Origin: Cannabis sativa
Taxonomy: Eukaryota; Streptophyta; Magnoliopsida; Rosales; Cannabaceae
Assembly: GCF_029168945.1 (NCBI RefSeq)
Contig: NC_083601.1
Span: 21,170,160-21,234,159, forward strand
Length of the DNA: 64,000 nt
Reading direction: 5' to 3'
The first letter of the stretch is position 1, and every line of letters begins with the position of its first letter. Made by a program: the position numbers and the translations under genes. A model generated the notes under the pieces. It ran no database searches. It was given only the letters and a program-made list of their open reading frames with translations, and was not told where the DNA came from. Of the stretch, positions 60,530 through 64,000 are shown piece by piece.

Positions 60530-63500
60530 ACTCCCACTTGCACTAATATAAAACAAAAAGTGCGTTTCAAATAATCTCAACACCTCGATATACAAATCAA
60601 GTGTAGTAGTAGTAAACTCCTCGTAATAGGATCTGAAAGGTTGAATTAACCACAACCTTTTCTCCACCATTACTCTTCCTTAATCACAAAATCATTGATA
60701 ATGTGAAATTCCTCTCTATATGTTTACTCTCTTGGGATACTGGATTCTATACCTTTGGCAACTACTCTTGGTTAATCAGGAAATTAACACTAGTAGTTTA
60801 AGGCAATTTGGAATGGTGCCAAAGATGTATAGAACTTTCCTTAGATTGAATAAGTACCTTTCCTGCAGCTTTAACATTCAGTCTCTCTCTGGTAGACCTA
60901 GAGACTTCAGATAGGTTTTTACACTTCTCCAAAATCACTATTCCACCCCCAGAGTAACCACCATCTTATCAGAAAGATTTACTAGCACAAAGGCAAATTT
61001 CGAAATCTGATATGGTGTAGTCTAAGAGTTTTAAACACACCCTTATAGACTAACATATAGTTCCTCTTCTTAATCTTAAAATTTACTTGATTGTCTTCCA
61101 ATGTTCTTCTCCTGGATTAATCTGATACCTACTCATTACTCCCACTCAACAGCAGGTGTCTGGTCTAAGGCATACAAAAGCATATCTAAGACCTTTCACT
61201 GTTGATATAAGAAATTCTTTCATGGCTTTATCTTTTCTGGAATAGTTAAGACTTTTCCTTAGATAAATAAAATCTATACCTAAGAAGTTGTGAAGCTTCT
61301 ATAGATTGCCTTTAGAAAGAAAATGCTTCAGCATCTTACTAAAGTAAGTTGCTTGCATTAGAGTAAGTAATTACCAGGTATACCACAAGCCATAGGTTTA
61401 GATAAACTCAAACCTATAATACTAGGAACAGGAAGTTTTGTTAAGTCCATTGAATGGACTTATTAACTAAAATTTCCTTTTATGTCCTTGTAATAGAAAA
61501 CTTTAGGTTACTCCATGTGAATGGATTAAACCATAGTTCTATTGGCTTTCTTCTTAGTTTCTTATCTTGACAATCCATTACTTGTTTAAACTCACAATGG
61601 ATTTTTAATCACTAGTGTCTCCCAAGTCATAAGAAGGTGAGTTCCTAGAAACTCTCCCACTACGACGAGGTACCGTGAATTATGTCGAAGAAAACTAAAT
61701 GGTATTTATCTCTTCGGTTGTGACAAGACAACAGAGGTAGTGGGATCATCATATGTTATATAAGATGATAGAACACTTTTGGAATCAAGAATTAAATATC
61801 TCCTTTATTTGCTACTTGTTTTTCAGACTTAGTCATTTTCTTAGAAAAGTAGTATTTGTTTGAACAAACACTTTCTTATCTATTGACAATGGGATGGTCC
61901 ACCCCTAATCACTTAGAATAGCTAACAAACCATGGTTAACAGTTCTAGCTTTTCTTAAGATTTTGATTAGGTCATCCATGAACCTAGTAATGATTTACAT
62001 TAAGTATACAACCATTACATCATTCTGAAATTGTATTACCATAGAAGGAATTAGGCAACGACTAGTAACTAATCATCAATATGCAACTCGAAATTTCTGG
62101 GGAGGTAAGTTTGGATATAATTCAAAAATCAAATTAATGATCTTTGAACTGCATATCTACTAACTATTTCTCCACCCCTATCAGTTCGCAAGATCTTTAA
62201 CCACTTACCTTAATGGTTTTAACCATTGCTAGAAATTAATGAAATTTTTCAAACATTTCAAATTTCTTTGCTAAAAGGTATAATCTAGAGTTATCGTTTT
62301 AAGAATACAACGAAAAACTCATATCCACCCCTGAATGTACATCCATCTGTGAATGAGATGAACTACTTTCAGTGGATATAGGCATATTAACCCTTTGCAG
62401 AGATTGATCTTGTCAAATCCACTATGAACAAGATACAAATGCCATAGATTAAGAAAAATGTGGTTGTGTCGTTTTGATGACTTAGGTATAGTTACATCAA
62501 AGAGTTCTTAGAATACTGCAAGTGGATCCTGGTCACAGAATACCTAACTCATATTCCATACAGTTTTAATCCATTAATAAAAGATGGATATTAAACACTT
62601 GAGAAAGTGTAACTGTATTGTATTACGGAATTAGAAATATAAGAAAATTTCTGTTTGGATTCTAAAATTAAAGTCAAAGACTTAAATTCAACCAAATATA
62701 ATGAGTAATTCTTTCTTGGACCAGCACTACTAATATAACTCTAAGTCTGATTTGCCCATACAAGTAGGAGATTTCTAAGATTGAGGATTTATATCAATTG
62801 GGAATAGAATTTCGGGATTATAATCATAAGCGTCATTTAATTTCTTAAGAGAAAATATAATGACATGAAATGATTTATAGACCATTCATCCAATGATATA
62901 TTATGGAGCTAATTCGAAATGAATAAGCGAAGAGGAATTAGGATAATTTCGATTATAAATAAGAATCCAACGATGCTTCGATTAGCGAAAGTCAAAGTAA
63001 TCTTATTTATGTAATCTTCTTGTTTCATATTGTAAAAATACTAGTCTAAGGTGTCATCAATTGATGAACAGCTAGATGTCGCATATACAATATTTATCTT
63101 TCGAGATCTAACACTATTATGTATGTCTAATGGTGAAAATCCACTAGGGATTTATCTCATTAGATAAACAAACATGTTGGACCAACAATGAAGATTCGAA
63201 ATTAAACTACAACTTAATAACAGAAAATAACACGGTTCAATATAAATTCATACACAATTCAGAAATTATAAGCATATAGCAAGTAGGAATGACAAGTGAA
63301 AATACTAAAACATACAATCCTAAATAATTTCCAAGGTTTTTCAACAAAATGATACAGTGTCCCGTTTAGGCGAGAGTCAAAGCATCATCCATTGAATAGA
63401 GTTGTCAGCTCATCTAAAATGATAACCATTCTAGCAACCTTTTATTCGATCAAGATTGGAATTCAGCGTTGTCCCGTTTAGGCGAGAGTCAAGGCAATTC

Positions 63501-64000
63501 TATCTTATGAGCTTCCACCATTGTTTCATAATTTGCAAGTCAAGTATGGTCGCCACCATTAGGGTGATCCATACCATACAAAACACTTACAAACTACTTA
63601 TCATGCGAGGTTAAACGGTGCGAAATTGCTAATGAACGTTCCTCCATTAGGGAGGATTACTCACTAAAACAAACGCGGTGTAAAACCCACAATGGAGATC
63701 GAATGTCTTAATAATAATCAAGCTCATTATTTAAAGTGAGTGGTATTTTCTATTATTCTCTTTATTTATTCTATTTATTTTAAATATATATTTATTTAAT
63801 TAAAAATTTCCAATTTAGAATGAAAAATTCTAAATATAAATTTTAATTTAATATTTATAAATTTTACTTAGATGGATATGAAAATAACATGAATTATTTC
63901 CATCTTAGTAATAATTTCCAATAAATATTTAAAAAAAATATTTAAGTTGTTACAAAATTAATTTAAATTAATTTACAACTCAAATTTAATTTTCTATAAA
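60530..64000 (-). mobile_element. Decayed interior of the minus-strand Copia element
   Basis: There are no long frames, but on the minus strand 61102-61190 reads like Copia RNase H (RYAFVCLRPDTC, a stop, then VGVMSRYQINPGEEHW), so the order and direction fit the LTR at its left. The rest to about 63180 shows similar composition but is too decayed to name domains. From about 63340 the sequence is non-coding, with a repeated GTCCCGTTTAGGCGAGAGTC. The 5' LTR would lie beyond the window edge. Confidence 0.7.
63359..63492. repeat. 22-bp direct repeat, 112 bp apart
   Basis: GTCCCGTTTAGGCGAGAGTC plus AA occurs at 63359-63380 and again at 63471-63492, both followed by a GC-containing segment. No role known to me. 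It may lie in the leader of the Copia element. Confidence 0.85.

Overview
The window is nuclear DNA of a flowering plant, most likely a eudicot. The evidence is three spliced plant genes, AT-rich introns and spacers, and dense plant LTR retrotransposons. I could not place the species.

Host genes. (1) A growth-regulating factor (GRF) on the + strand, 2654-4151, four coding exons, with QLQ and WRC domains and a miR396 target site. (2) A complete CTR9/VIP6 gene on the - strand, 15606-6315. I resolve 24 coding exons that join in frame to 1089 codons plus stop, the usual size of the plant Paf1-complex subunit. (3) A RanBPM-like gene on the + strand, 48417-53498. Ten coding exons join to 456 codons plus stop with SPRY, LisH, CTLH and CRA regions, as in the plant GID/CTLH ubiquitin-ligase scaffold. 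CTR9 and the RanBPM gene each carry one GC-AG intron.

Between CTR9 and the RanBPM gene lie about 32 kb of nested mobile DNA. A dead Copia element (15850-35807, + strand) begins about 240 bp upstream of the CTR9 start codon. It was hit by two Athila-type solo LTRs (17717-19113 and 20281-21588). A young Tat-lineage Gypsy element (23164-34773, - strand) sits inside its RNase H. The two 868-bp Gypsy LTRs differ at one base by eye. The Gypsy carries, convergent to gag-pol, a separate spliced antisense gene with its own TATA-like box and a 5'UTR intron that ends at the ATG. To the right are a LINE 3' end, the 3' half of an Athila element (env-position ORF, polypurine tract, LTR with a 72-bp periodic array), LTR remnants, a decayed minus-strand LTR element, a Tat-type LTR fragment, and a 1489-bp Mutator-like element with about 200-bp inverted repeats and a perfect 9-bp target duplication.

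Right of the RanBPM gene are a 1.9-kb solo LTR, a FAR1-like fragment, a fold-back element, and a second copy of the same LTR whose decayed minus-strand Copia interior runs towards the window edge. I saw no tRNA, rRNA or CRISPR. All exon calls come from splice signals and protein-family knowledge; nothing was aligned or searched.
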